21,222 nucleotides of DNA from a virus, in IMG/VR virus record IMGVR_UViG_3300045941_000435, positions 1 through 21,222 of that record; one strand, written 5' to 3'. Under the pieces are notes generated by a model. It had not been told where the DNA came from, searched no databases, and worked only from the letters and a program-made list of their open reading frames with translations. Of this stretch, positions 11,428-18,432 are shown piece after piece (the stretch's first letter is position 1; every line of letters begins with the position of its first letter). Both the position numbers and the translations under genes were made by a program.

Positions 11428-11672
11428 CCACACCACCACACGTGATGCCGCTCCTCAAGTCAGGGGCAATGCGGATGAGTATTACGGTCGAACCGTCTGG
11501 CGTGGTCGGCGAAGTGGCGGTGAACGTGACGCCCGAAGCGGTGCCCGGTGGGTGGGCACAGGTGATGAAGCTCTGCTGTCTGGGCATTGAGGTGGCGACG
11601 GCGCAACTTCAGCAGAAGCAGGGGCCGCAGGCCCCGTTGGTGATACTGCCGGGGAATGGGGAGCAGCATTAG
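11424..11672 (+). CDS. Small hypothetical protein (82 aa)
   Basis: The ATG at 11424 overlaps the previous stop (ATGA). An in-frame start at 11352 exists, but that part is the shadow of the preceding gene. The sequence begins MTTPPHVMPLLKSGAMRMSI and has a beta segment MSITVEPSGVVGEVAVNVTP. A helix AQVMKLCCLGIEVATAQLQQ follows. It ends two bases before the next ATG. Not recognised. Confidence 0.5.
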   Translation: MTTPPHVMPLLKSGAMRMSITVEPSGVVGEVAVNVTPEAVPGGWAQVMKLCCLGIEVATAQLQQKQGPQAPLVILPGNGEQH

Positions 11673-11674
11673 CG

Positions 11675-12262
11675 ATGAAGTTTCTTGTGGACCATGCTGG
11701 GCTGGACGGTCTGTCGTGGCATCTGGAACGGTTGCCTTCGGGCATCACTCGTCGTCCGAACACTCGGTTGATGGCGAATTATGCGGAGGCTGCGGTGCGC
11801 CTCCCGTTGCAGATCGTTGCAGACTGTCTTGGTGATCTTCCGTCAGACATGCCTGTGCTCCAGATTCACACCGTGTTTGATGTGCTCACACTACGGAATA
11901 GGTGGACACTGGACGTAGAGAGCGTTCCCAGACTCACTCCTGTGCAGCAGCAAGCGCTTGACATCGCCAACCAGCGCTTGCAAGCCCGTATCGACGCTGA
12001 ATATCTTCACGCGATGACGCCTCCAGCTCAGACGCCTTCAAGTGGCACTGGTTTAACAGTGGCAAAGCTACGCCAGGCCCGCGCTCTCTTGGAGCAGCGA
12101 GAGATCGTTGGGCAGGATGATGGCTTCCGCTACACGGCCAAGTCAGATGCGGATGTTCCCGATACCCCGCTGGACGAGTGGACCGCCGGCGTGGAGGCGC
12201 TGCTCGCGGGGTGCGAGACCTGGCAAGCGCAGACGCAGGAGGTGTTGGATGACGTCCGCTGA
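11675..12262 (+). CDS. Hypothetical protein with a capsid-like helix motif (195 aa)
   Basis: The N-terminal 85 residues (VRLPLQIVADCLGDLPSDMP, FDVLTLRNRW) look like a folded alpha/beta domain. A helix LTPVQQQALDIANQRLQARI follows. Residues about 127-147 (LTVAKLRQARALLEQREIVG) repeat a helix motif also found in the major capsid protein and in the gene at 14859. The first 130 codons use more CGT/ACT-type codons than the flanking genes, suggesting a different origin. Its end overlaps the next gene by 14 bases. No catalytic residues seen. Confidence 0.5.
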   Translation: MKFLVDHAGLDGLSWHLERLPSGITRRPNTRLMANYAEAAVRLPLQIVADCLGDLPSDMPVLQIHTVFDVLTLRNRWTLDVESVPRLTPVQQQALDIANQRLQARIDAEYLHAMTPPAQTPSSGTGLTVAKLRQARALLEQREIVGQDDGFRYTAKSDADVPDTPLDEWTAGVEALLAGCETWQAQTQEVLDDVR

Positions 12263-12587
12263 GGTGAGTCCAGACGACCGCGTGCTCTTTGAGGCGGCCT
12301 GTGCGCTCTATGACCAGCGCGAGGCGCTCGCCGCGAAAGTGTACTGGGCGCTGATCGCGGAGCCCGACGTGGTGGCGGTGCGTGTAGCGCCTGCGGACAT
12401 CAGCCCGCTCCAGGCGCATGCGATGGAGGTGCTGGTGTGGCTCGCGCCAGCCGGGGATGTGTGGTTGCTCCGGTTAGAGTCGGTGGAAGCAGCACCGCCT
12501 ATGGCTATTCTTGATGCGTACCATCGGGCACGGTGGAAGAGGCAGAGGCTGGAAGCGAGCAAGAAAGTGAGCCTCGGATGTCCGTGA
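12249..12587 (+). CDS. Hypothetical protein (112 aa)
   Basis: The ATG at 12249 (MTSAEVSPDDRVLFEAACAL) is inside the end of the previous gene; an upstream in-frame start at 12108 would be wholly inside that gene, so it was rejected. Residues 1-30 are helical. The middle VVAVRVAPADISPLQAHAME and VLVWLAPAGDVWLLRLESVE are alternating beta strands, and a helix YHRARWKRQRLEA follows. The strand VRVAP...VWLLRLESV pattern suggests a small barrel or ferredoxin-like fold. Unknown function. Confidence 0.45.
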   Translation: MTSAEVSPDDRVLFEAACALYDQREALAAKVYWALIAEPDVVAVRVAPADISPLQAHAMEVLVWLAPAGDVWLLRLESVEAAPPMAILDAYHRARWKRQRLEASKKVSLGCP

Positions 12588-12808
12588 GTCATGACACCCT
12601 GACCCAACTCGAAGCCTGCGGCGTCACGGAGACGCATCTGAAGGAGCTGCTACGCTTTCTCCGGTGCCAGCGCAACGGCTCGTGGTCCTGGCACGGGCGC
12701 AATGGGCAGTTGGAGCAGTGTGAGCTACGGCTGGTGTATCCCGCGAAGCGGGCGGTGGTAGAGGAAGTGGGGATGCATATGTGGAAGGACCACGAGACCA
12801 AACGCTAG
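12578..12808 (+). CDS. Small hypothetical protein ending in the terminator (76 aa)
   Basis: The ATG at 12578 overlaps the previous stop by 10 bases and gives MSVSHDTLTQLEACGVTETH. A longer in-frame start at 12533 lies inside the preceding gene and has no better ribosome site. The protein has an HTH-like or helical first half (LKELLRFLRCQRNGS), then WSWHGRNGQLEQCELRLVYP and an acidic-basic tail. Its last codons are part of the terminator hairpin, and the stop TAG is in the loop-stem junction. Confidence 0.5.
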   Translation: MSVSHDTLTQLEACGVTETHLKELLRFLRCQRNGSWSWHGRNGQLEQCELRLVYPAKRAVVEEVGMHMWKDHETKR

Positions 12809-12824
12809 GTCTCGTGGTCCTGTT
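12787..12824 (+). terminator. Strong hairpin terminator at the end of the portal operon
   Basis: GGACCACGAGACC (12787-12799), eight bases, GGTCTCGTGGTCC (12808-12820), then TGTTTG. The 13-base stem is perfect and the loop contains the stop codon. The T-tract is weak. It separates the + operon from the repeat array beyond. Confidence 0.7.
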
Positions 12825-12861
12825 TGCCTGCGGCGCCGTGTGCTGTCCAGTCACGCTCTGC

Positions 12862-13316
12862 CACCCCCTGCCGTGACGAGTCTTGCCGCGCCTGCGCTGC
12901 CATGTCGGGAGCGGCCACGCCTGGCCGCGTCGAGCCTCGCCTGCCAAGCCCAGTCCGGCCTGGCCGCGTCAAGAGGCGCCATGTCTCGTCTCGCCTGCTA
13001 TGTCCCGCCTTGTCACGTCGTGCCCAGCCATCCCCGCCATGCCTGCGAAGCCTTGCCAGGTCAAGTCGCGCCAGGTTCTGTCGCGCCGCGCCATGCCTGC
13101 GGTGCCTCGTCGCGCCTTCCTCAGCCTCGTCATGTCGCGCCTAGCCTGCCATGTCCCGTCGGGCCTAGTCGCGTCTCGCCTTGCGTCGCCTGCCGTGCTA
13201 TGGAACGCGGTGCGATGCGAAGCCTGGCGATGCCTGCGAAGCCGCGTCGTGCCGTGTCCGGCCAGGTCGTGCCTAGTCAAGCCATGCTTGCGCAGCCCGG
13301 TCTGGTCCTGCCACGC
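12862..13316. repeat. Degenerate pentanucleotide repeat array (YCNNG)
   Basis: No gene is supported in 12821-13329. Instead the sequence is built of 5-base units YCNNG on +, which read CNNGR on the minus strand. Uninterrupted runs include 13242-13286 (nine units such as CCGCG TCGTG CCGTG), 13149-13183 (seven units), 12944-12973 (six units) and 13051-13095 (nine units with one deviation). Phase slips of one base separate runs. Because A is rare, all frames stay open and give Arg/His/Ala/Gly-rich nonsense proteins. It sits in the convergent gap at the 3' end of the minus-strand operon 13330-14612. Confidence 0.75.
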
Positions 13317-13329
13317 CTTACCTACACTA

Positions 13330-13935
13330 TCAGCCCCCATTCTTGTTGCGTTTGCCTTGGGCTGCTTCCCATAGGGGGGCAAACTCGTTGAGGACGTCAA
13401 GCGGGAGGTCACTCAAGGTCTCTTTCTGATGGACGGTCAGCAGGTCAATCCCTTTTGCTAAGACGTCAATGTGTCGGGTGAGCCCGTCCCGTTGGGCGCC
13501 AAGGCGAGTCATATGAAACAGGAGGTCGTTTTTTGTAAAGTAGAGCAACGCTTTTACTTCATGATTCGCGACTTCGAGGTGCGTGTCTTGCAAAATTTGG
13601 GGATAGACGATGGTTGGGCCAGTCCAGGGCATTGTCTGGACGGGGATCGTGATGGTGCGGTGTTCCTGGGCTCCGCGTGTGATGGGGACGGTGCCGATGA
13701 GCACACCCGTAGTGGCTTCGCGGGGCTGGGGGCTGGACAAGGCCGCACTGACGCGGGCGGCGAGCGCATCTTGGGCTAAATCTTCGATCAGACTCTTGGA
13801 AATACGGGGGCGTAAGGTTTCCCATCGCGTACGGATAGTTTCGCGTGGTAGTTGTTTGTGCTGCTTAATGTCGTCACAAATGGCGGCGACAATGGCTTGT
13901 TTTGTTTCAAACAGTGCAAGGGTGTCCTGACTCAT
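13330..13935 (-). CDS. Hypothetical protein, second gene of minus-strand operon (201 aa)
   Basis: It begins MSQDTLALFETKQAIVAAIC and overlaps the stop of the upstream gene by 4 bases, so it is co-translated with it. Residues 1-70 are helical (RWETLRPRISKSLIEDLAQD). Residues about 75-110 are beta-like with RTITIPVQTMPW, and residues about 120-190 are helical (VKALLYFTKNDLLFHMTRLG, RDGLTRHIDVLAKGIDLLTV). No family recognised. Two helical ends around a beta core, and the tight pairing with the RAMP-like protein, suggest the two act together. The 3' end runs into the pentanucleotide array. Confidence 0.6.
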   Translation of the reverse strand: MSQDTLALFETKQAIVAAICDDIKQHKQLPRETIRTRWETLRPRISKSLIEDLAQDALAARVSAALSSPQPREATTGVLIGTVPITRGAQEHRTITIPVQTMPWTGPTIVYPQILQDTHLEVANHEVKALLYFTKNDLLFHMTRLGAQRDGLTRHIDVLAKGIDLLTVHQKETLSDLPLDVLNEFAPLWEAAQGKRNKNGG

Positions 13936-14612
13936 GGTTTCGTCGTATCCACATTAAAGAGTCCATACCCAATTCCATTACTGTCGCGAGAGTCGGGCCG
14001 TCCTTCGCCTATGCCCACCTGCCGTCCAACCCGCACCAGTAAATTGGAAATATCCTCATAACTAAATTGGTCCATATCAAAGCGCACGCGGAGCCAAACC
14101 TCCCACGTTTCCCAGAGGGGGCGATTACGGAGGTCAATCACACCGGTGGCATTTCGCACGGGGAGCAGGTGAGGGTGGGGGGCCCCATAAATGCGGACGA
14201 GCGGGGTCTTATCGACGACATCCAAACCATCGCTTTCAATAAAGATCGAGAGCTTGGCAATCGTCATTTTGAAGCCACACATGCGGCAGGCACTGATAAA
14301 CGCACTCCGAAACGCGCCACAGGGGATGCCGTAGGTGCCCTCATCCATGAAGTGAATCGCCTGGAGATAATCGGCCTCAAAATTTCGCGCTTCTCTGGTG
14401 CGTTTGGACCGTGATTGTTGTCCCGCTTCGTGCGTCGCTTGGATCTTGTGGATGGCTTTTTCGCTAAACCGGCATTGCATGTACGGACTGGTGCCAACCA
14501 GATGGTACGTCGCCGTGTGTTCGGCGAGTGGAGTAATTTTTACAGTGGCGGTGGCGACCACGAGTGGCATGCCATTGCCTGGGGAGGAGGGAAGAGTGGT
14601 TGTGCGAGCCAT
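13932..14612 (-). CDS. Conserved phage protein with RAMP-like features (226 aa)
   Basis: The start ATG at 14612 has AAGGAG just before it; the frame opens further to 14717, but that is the promoter region. Residues 95-104 (GIPCGAFRSA) resemble the IPGSSLKGALRSA motif of RAMP/Cas7 proteins. Residues 200-217 (GIGEGRPDSRDSNGIGYG) look like the glycine-rich loop near the end of RAMP proteins. Between them, KLSIFIESDG, TPLVRIYG, VRNATGVIDL and VWLRVRFDMD read as alternating strands. A Lys/Arg-rich helix (KIQATHEAGQQSRSKRTREA) could bind nucleic acid. The combination suggests an RNA- or DNA-binding ferredoxin-like protein, but sequence identity is only motif-level. Function not known. Confidence 0.6.
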   Translation of the reverse strand: MARTTTLPSSPGNGMPLVVATATVKITPLAEHTATYHLVGTSPYMQCRFSEKAIHKIQATHEAGQQSRSKRTREARNFEADYLQAIHFMDEGTYGIPCGAFRSAFISACRMCGFKMTIAKLSIFIESDGLDVVDKTPLVRIYGAPHPHLLPVRNATGVIDLRNRPLWETWEVWLRVRFDMDQFSYEDISNLLVRVGRQVGIGEGRPDSRDSNGIGYGLFNVDTTKP

Positions 14613-14757
14613 GCGACTCCTTTCTGTATCACGAACACAGTTATCAACTGTATGATATATGTAGTATGACAAATGATGTATGAATACGCAATACCTCTTG
14701 CAGAGTATGTGCTTCATACTTCATAATAGTAGGAGTATTTTTTCGTAATAGATTGCC
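14613..14757 (-). promoter_or_regulatory. AT-rich control region of the RAMP-like operon
   Basis: The AT-rich stretch contains the palindrome ACAGTT ATC AACTGT (14637-14651) and a hairpin AGTATG/CATACT (14704-14720). Several more GTATGA-type repeats lie between. On the minus strand, TTGCGT, 17 bases and CATACT give a weak promoter match. Its operator-like repeats suggest regulation of the minus-strand operon. Confidence 0.45.
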
Positions 14758-14794
14758 CTAGCTCTGGCTAGGAGCCCAGCGCCACTGACCATCA

Positions 14795-14837
14795 AGCGCC
14801 AGCCACTCGGATTCCCCGAGTGGCTGGCGCTTTTTTT
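14795..14837 (+). terminator. Strong intrinsic terminator on the plus strand
   Basis: AGCGCCAGCCACTCGG (14795-14810), five bases, CCGAGTGGCTGGCGCT (14816-14831), then a run of Ts to 14837. The 16-base stem is perfect. There is no + strand gene between 12808 and here, so what it stops is unclear. A second hairpin, CCTAGC/GCTAGG, lies at 14757-14772. Confidence 0.75.
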
Positions 14838-14858
14838 GTTGCCTGGAGAGATGCCGGG

Positions 14859-15068
14859 ATGGCTGACCCCACGTTGACTCCAGAAAAGATCCGTGCGGCT
14901 CGCGCGATGTTCGATGCCCGCGAGGTTGGTCTGGATGCGCTCCCAAAGCAAAGCTTCCTCTTCTGGTGTGGTGGGTGTGATCAGATCCCCACTGGGATGA
15001 CGGAGGCCTGTGCCTCCGCAGGTCCGTTCTGTGTCATTCGTCGCTTACGTGAGATGGAGAAAGTGTAG
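14859..15068 (+). CDS. Small Cys-containing protein with capsid-like helix motif (69 aa)
   Basis: The ATG at 14859 has GGAGAG 8 bases before it. The frame extends to 14820, but only through the terminator. It begins MADPTLTPEKIRAARAMFDA and continues REVGLDALP, matching the capsid helix LTYAKVRETRAILNAREVGI. The second half has CGGC and two more cysteines (EACASAGPFC), a possible zinc site. It ends directly before the scaffold ATG. Its position before the scaffold and capsid genes suggests a head role, by inference. Confidence 0.55.
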   Translation: MADPTLTPEKIRAARAMFDAREVGLDALPKQSFLFWCGGCDQIPTGMTEACASAGPFCVIRRLREMEKV

Positions 15069-16163
15069 ATGGCTGAAGAAAGTGCTGCTGCGGTCCTTGA
15101 TGCCCCTGCTAGTCCCACCGCTGATAGTTCTCCGTCTGCTGACGTCGCAGCGCCTGTGGTGGTGGAGTCTCCGTCTGCGCCCCAGGTTGAGACTCCCCCT
15201 ACGCCTGTGCCTCAACGATCCATTGAGCCTGATCCCACGCCCACCCGTCAGCAGCGCCAGCCAGAGCCGGTGGTCCCTGAGACGCCGCCTGCACCCTTGG
15301 AAGACGCCCGTGATGCGAATGATACCCTCCTCAACTGGCGGGATCTGGCGGACCCGGAGTTTCGCAACCATCCGACGCTCCAGAAGTACAAGTCGGTGAA
15401 TGAAGCGCTCAAGGCGGTGGTGAATCAGGAAGAGTTGCTGGGCCGCTCCATCACGATTCCGAAGCCTGGGGCCAGTGATACCCAATGGCGCACGATCTTC
15501 GAGAAGCTCGGCTGTCCCAAGACGGCGAGTGACTACGCCATTACGGACCCGGATATGGGGAAGGATGCAGACGGCAACGCCAAAGGTCTGGCCCCCAACT
15601 TCCTGGTGTCGCTGCTCGATGTCGCGCACACCGCGGGCCTGACCAATAAGCAAGCCCAGGAGTTTGTGAACTTTGCGGCCCGCACGGTGGTGCAGTCGGA
15701 GAATATCCAGGCGGGTGAGATGGCGATGCAGAAGGCGCAGGCCGAGCGGCAGTTGTTTGAGGCGTTCGCGGGTGATGCGGCGACGATGATTCAAAAGGCG
15801 ACCATGGCTATTAGCCGACTCGGTGAGGGCAGATACGGCGGTGGTAGCTATAGTCAAAGAGCTGCTGAGAAACTTAGGTCTAGCTCACTTGGTAATGATG
15901 TTGATGTTATTGCTGCATTTAGTAACTTATGGGACAACATGAGCGAGGGCCAATTTATTGAAGGTCCTGCTGGAAGTCTTTCTTCTAAAGATCAGATTCA
16001 GGCTGATCTTGTTGCTTCAGACAGTATCATGAACGATGACACAAAGCCAATAGCTGAACGCAATCAAGCCGCAGCCAGATCTTTCCAGCTACGGCATGAT
16101 TTGGTCGCGCTCGAAGAGGCAGCCGAGCGACGCGCGACGGGGTTTGGTGGACGGAGGGCCTAA
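15069..16163 (+). CDS. Capsid scaffold (assembly) protein (364 aa)
   Basis: Directs head assembly and is removed before DNA packaging in T7-like phages. Residues 1-85 are Pro/Ala/Glu-rich and likely disordered. From about 100 come NHPTLQKYKSVNEALKAVVN and a tract with IPKPGASDTQWRTIFEKLGC, then PKTASDYAI, which fit the podovirus scaffold pattern. The C-terminal third is helical and basic at the end (EEAAERRATGFGGRRA), as scaffold tails that bind the capsid protein usually are. The position between portal and major capsid agrees. Codon use changes to AT-rich from about 15829 to 16060. It overlaps the next ATG by one base (TAATG). Confidence 0.75.
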   Translation: MAEESAAAVLDAPASPTADSSPSADVAAPVVVESPSAPQVETPPTPVPQRSIEPDPTPTRQQRQPEPVVPETPPAPLEDARDANDTLLNWRDLADPEFRNHPTLQKYKSVNEALKAVVNQEELLGRSITIPKPGASDTQWRTIFEKLGCPKTASDYAITDPDMGKDADGNAKGLAPNFLVSLLDVAHTAGLTNKQAQEFVNFAARTVVQSENIQAGEMAMQKAQAERQLFEAFAGDAATMIQKATMAISRLGEGRYGGGSYSQRAAEKLRSSSLGNDVDVIAAFSNLWDNMSEGQFIEGPAGSLSSKDQIQADLVASDSIMNDDTKPIAERNQAAARSFQLRHDLVALEEAAERRATGFGGRRA

Positions 16164-16438
16164 TGGCCTTTGCGCATGTGTCCGCTGATGGCGTGTTCCA
16201 TGTCCACACCAGGGACGAAGGGGTCTGTAGCGAGACCGCTGAGGGACGGCTGGCGACGTACCTCAGGACGGCGTACCCCGAGGTATGGCACGGCTCAGTG
16301 GTGGACACGGCCCTCTGGCTCCTGGAGCACCTGAGGCGGGTAGAGACGATGCAGCCGCCGGTGTTGCGAACGGTATGGGGCGCGGAGCAGGCTGCGACCT
16401 ATGTTCAGGCTACTGTGACCCATCCTGAAATCAGGTGA
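16163..16438 (+). CDS. Small hypothetical protein (91 aa)
   Basis: The ATG shares its A with the scaffold stop (TAATG), which implies co-translation. It begins MAFAHVSADGVFHVHTRDEG, a beta-like start, and has helices around SETAEGRLATYLRTAYPEVW and WLLEHLRRVETM. No membrane segment. Between scaffold and capsid this may be a head accessory protein. Family not recognised. The 149 bases that follow hold no clear gene, only a small hairpin GCATG/CATGC near 16535. Confidence 0.5.
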   Translation: MAFAHVSADGVFHVHTRDEGVCSETAEGRLATYLRTAYPEVWHGSVVDTALWLLEHLRRVETMQPPVLRTVWGAEQAATYVQATVTHPEIR

Positions 16439-16587
16439 TAGGCGGGCAGGTGGCGGCATGGGACAGATAGGGCTCGAAAAGCCGGTGTTTTGCCCGAGAG
16501 AAATGTTCGAGAAACTGTGTCGCTCACTTGGGGCATGCGGAAACCATGCGCACCATGTTTCCCGTACAGCAGAGGAAGGAGTCTTCT

Positions 16588-16908
16588 ATGGCGGATGCCA
16601 CGCACGACTATAACCTCCAGCAACTGAGCGAGAAGCTCGACGCCCTGGACTTCCTGCTGCATCAGCTCGAAGCCACGGTGGCGCAGTACCTGGGGCAACA
16701 CGGGGATCTGCGGACGCAGGTCACGGCCCTGGCCCAGGCGATGGGGGTGGACCGGCCGAAGCCCGCTGTCCAGCCGGCGCCGGGGGCTGAGAAGCCGGTC
16801 GAAGCCCCGAAGCCGCCCGAGGCGCCCCCGGCCCCGAAGCCCGCCGGTGCGAGTAGCCGCAGTAGCGGGAGTCGGGCCAGTGGCGATAAGGGCATGGGCG
16901 AGGACTAG
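16588..16908 (+). CDS. Coiled-coil protein with Pro/Ala-rich tail (106 aa)
   Basis: The ATG at 16588 has GGAAGGAG 6 bases before it; an in-frame start at 16528 lacks a ribosome site. Residues about 10-52 (LQQLSEKLDALDFLLHQLEA onward) have heptad Leu spacing and form a coiled coil. Residues 53-90 are Pro/Ala/Lys-rich, and the end is Ser/Gly/Arg-rich with an acidic tip. Its stop codon overlaps that of the convergent gene in the shared CTAG at 16905-16908. Probably a small structural or assembly protein; no family. Confidence 0.5.
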   Translation: MADATHDYNLQQLSEKLDALDFLLHQLEATVAQYLGQHGDLRTQVTALAQAMGVDRPKPAVQPAPGAEKPVEAPKPPEAPPAPKPAGASSRSSGSRASGDKGMGED

Positions 16909-17135
16909 GGGTTGGCATGCCGACTGGGGAGGCTGGACAGGCCATCGGTGCGCGGGTGATGCTTAAGCCATCCGGCTATCCATTCCCGAAGCATCGCGTC
17001 ACACTCGGCGTCCGTCAGCGGATCAGGGTGGCCTGTTGGTCGTAACCAGGGGCAACAGTCATAGACAAGGTTGACGAGGCTTTTCGCCGCCGCCACCGCT
17101 TCTGGCGACATGAGGGGTGGTTGGTGCTCAGGCAT
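16905..17135 (-). CDS. Small hypothetical protein on the minus strand (76 aa)
   Basis: The ATG at 17135 has AAGGAG 5 bases before it and gives MPEHQPPLMSPEAVAAAKSL. The frame stays open upstream to 17474, but that is leader sequence. The protein has a helix, then VYDCCPWLRPTGHPDPLTD and an ending with EWIAGWLKHHPRTDG, Trp- and His-rich. It is the only gene here read against the head module and has its own promoter (17236-17264), so it is probably expressed at another time. Function unknown. Confidence 0.55.
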   Translation of the reverse strand: MPEHQPPLMSPEAVAAAKSLVNLVYDCCPWLRPTGHPDPLTDAECDAMLREWIAGWLKHHPRTDGLSSLPSRHANP

Positions 17136-17235
17136 AGGGGCTCCTTGGGGCATGAGACATGTGCCGGGCTCGCATTGCCAAGGACAATACGACTTGTGAC
17201 GCTTGCTGATCAGGCGAGGACCCGACAAACAAGTA

Positions 17236-17264
17236 ATTATGGCGTGTTTTGCTAGGAAAATCAA
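17236..17264 (-). promoter_or_regulatory. Promoter for the small minus-strand gene
   Basis: On the minus strand, TTGATT (17264-17259), 17 bases and CATAAT (17241-17236) match the sigma-70 consensus well. It would start transcription near 17229, about 90 bases before the gene at 17135. Confidence 0.5.
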
Positions 17265-17285
17265 GAGTTTAGTAGGACAAACGTA

Positions 17286-17379
17286 GGCACTCGGCGACGA
17301 TCTACGTGACACTCTGGAACAGACAGGGATTGGTAGTAACAGGCAGTAGCTCGACAATGAGGGGCACTCGGCGACGATC
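17286..17379 (+). repeat. Direct repeat in the leader of the major capsid gene
   Basis: GGCACTCGGCGACGATC occurs at 17286-17302 and again at 17363-17379, 77 bases apart. The 25 or so bases after each copy are also similar (ACTCTGGAACAGACA versus ACTCTATGGAAGAGACA). A shortened form GGCACTCCG appears near 17444. Between the copies, TGGTAGTAACA (17331-17341) differs by one base from the repressor operator. The whole 17136-17494 leader holds no gene. Confidence 0.55.
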
Positions 17380-17494
17380 CTTCTGACTCTATGGAAGAGA
17401 CATAGCGCACAACCCGCGTAGTGGTAAGTCGGATCGTACATACGGCACTCCGACATTACAACCAGGAACGCCATAGCATATAAAGGAAAGGACT

Positions 17495-18418
17495 ATGGCG
17501 ACTGGTATCGACCAGGCTATTGTAATGCAGTACTCGTCTCAATTCGACCATGCCTTTCAGCAGAGAACTCCACGGTTGAGACGCTTCGTCCGCGTGAAGA
17601 CAGACGTGGTCGGCAATCAGACGCAGTTCTCCGTGTTGGGTGAGTCCTCGATGAATAACATCACGGGACACCAGCACGCGGATACGATCTGGATTGATCC
17701 TCAGGTAACGGCACGTTGGGCGCCAAAGGGTGACTACACCCATCCTGTTTTATTAGACTGGCAAGATAAGGCAGAGATCCTCATCGACCTCCAGTCCGGC
17801 TATGCCATGAACGGCGCCCTTGCCGCAGCGCGTACTGCCGACGCCATCATTGTTTCGGCAGTCGCAGGCACGGCCTACCAGGGTGCGCAGGGTGGTACCG
17901 CCAGTGCGTTTAACACGACTGGCATCACCTCAGCCACAGCGGCCACGACGCTCGGCAATGTGCTGGCGGCTGGTGGCACGGGCCTCACCTACGCGAAGGT
18001 GCGGGAAACCCGGGCGATCCTCAATGCCCGCGAAGTCGGCATCGACGATCTCGGCAACCGCGACCGCAATGCATTTGTGTGGGCGGTCAACGCCGGCGCG
18101 ATGTCGCAACTCATGAATGAGACCCAGGCCATCAGCAAGGACTACATTGAAGGCAGTCCGCTGACCGAAGGCGCGGTCATCTACTTCATGGGGTTTAACT
18201 TTGTCATTTACAACGCCCTGACCAACACCACGGGCACGACCTACCGCACGCTCGTGTGGCACCGGGACGCCATGGGGTATGCGATCTGGAAAGAGCGTGA
18301 CCTGCGCATTGACCAGATCCCGACGAAGAATTATTCTACTGGTGTTACTTATATGACTAGTATGGGTGCTACTAGGATACAAGATAAGGGTGTCTTGGCA
18401 GTTGACGTAGTCCTCTAG
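17495..18418 (+). CDS. Major capsid protein (307 aa)
   Basis: Forms the icosahedral shell. It begins MATGIDQAIVMQYSSQFDHA and contains SVLGESSMNNITGHQHADTI, then VLLDWQDKAEILIDLQSGYA. Later TGLTYAKVRETRAILNAREV and DRNAFVWAVNAGAMSQLMNE resemble the spine helix and following strand of HK97-fold capsid proteins of T7-like podoviruses. AAAGGAAAGGA precedes the ATG. Length is near the usual 300-350 aa. A long leader with direct repeats precedes it. The last 90 bases switch to AT-rich codons (TCT ACT GGT GTT ACT), continuing into the next gene. Confidence 0.85.
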   Translation: MATGIDQAIVMQYSSQFDHAFQQRTPRLRRFVRVKTDVVGNQTQFSVLGESSMNNITGHQHADTIWIDPQVTARWAPKGDYTHPVLLDWQDKAEILIDLQSGYAMNGALAAARTADAIIVSAVAGTAYQGAQGGTASAFNTTGITSATAATTLGNVLAAGGTGLTYAKVRETRAILNAREVGIDDLGNRDRNAFVWAVNAGAMSQLMNETQAISKDYIEGSPLTEGAVIYFMGFNFVIYNALTNTTGTTYRTLVWHRDAMGYAIWKERDLRIDQIPTKNYSTGVTYMTSMGATRIQDKGVLAVDVVL

Positions 18419-18432
18419 AAAGGAGGCAGCAT

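Noticed and set aside
12862-13316. CRISPR array
   Set aside because: No constant repeat of 24-40 bases with unique spacers; the period is 5 bases and degenerate.
12824-13412. Three + and one - overlapping open frames in the repeat array
   Set aside because: All frames are open because A and stop codons are rare in the 5-base repeats; the proteins are low-complexity and lack ribosome sites.
14750-14835. tRNA-like fold near the terminator
   Set aside because: No T-loop or anticodon arm; the pairing is explained by two simple hairpins.
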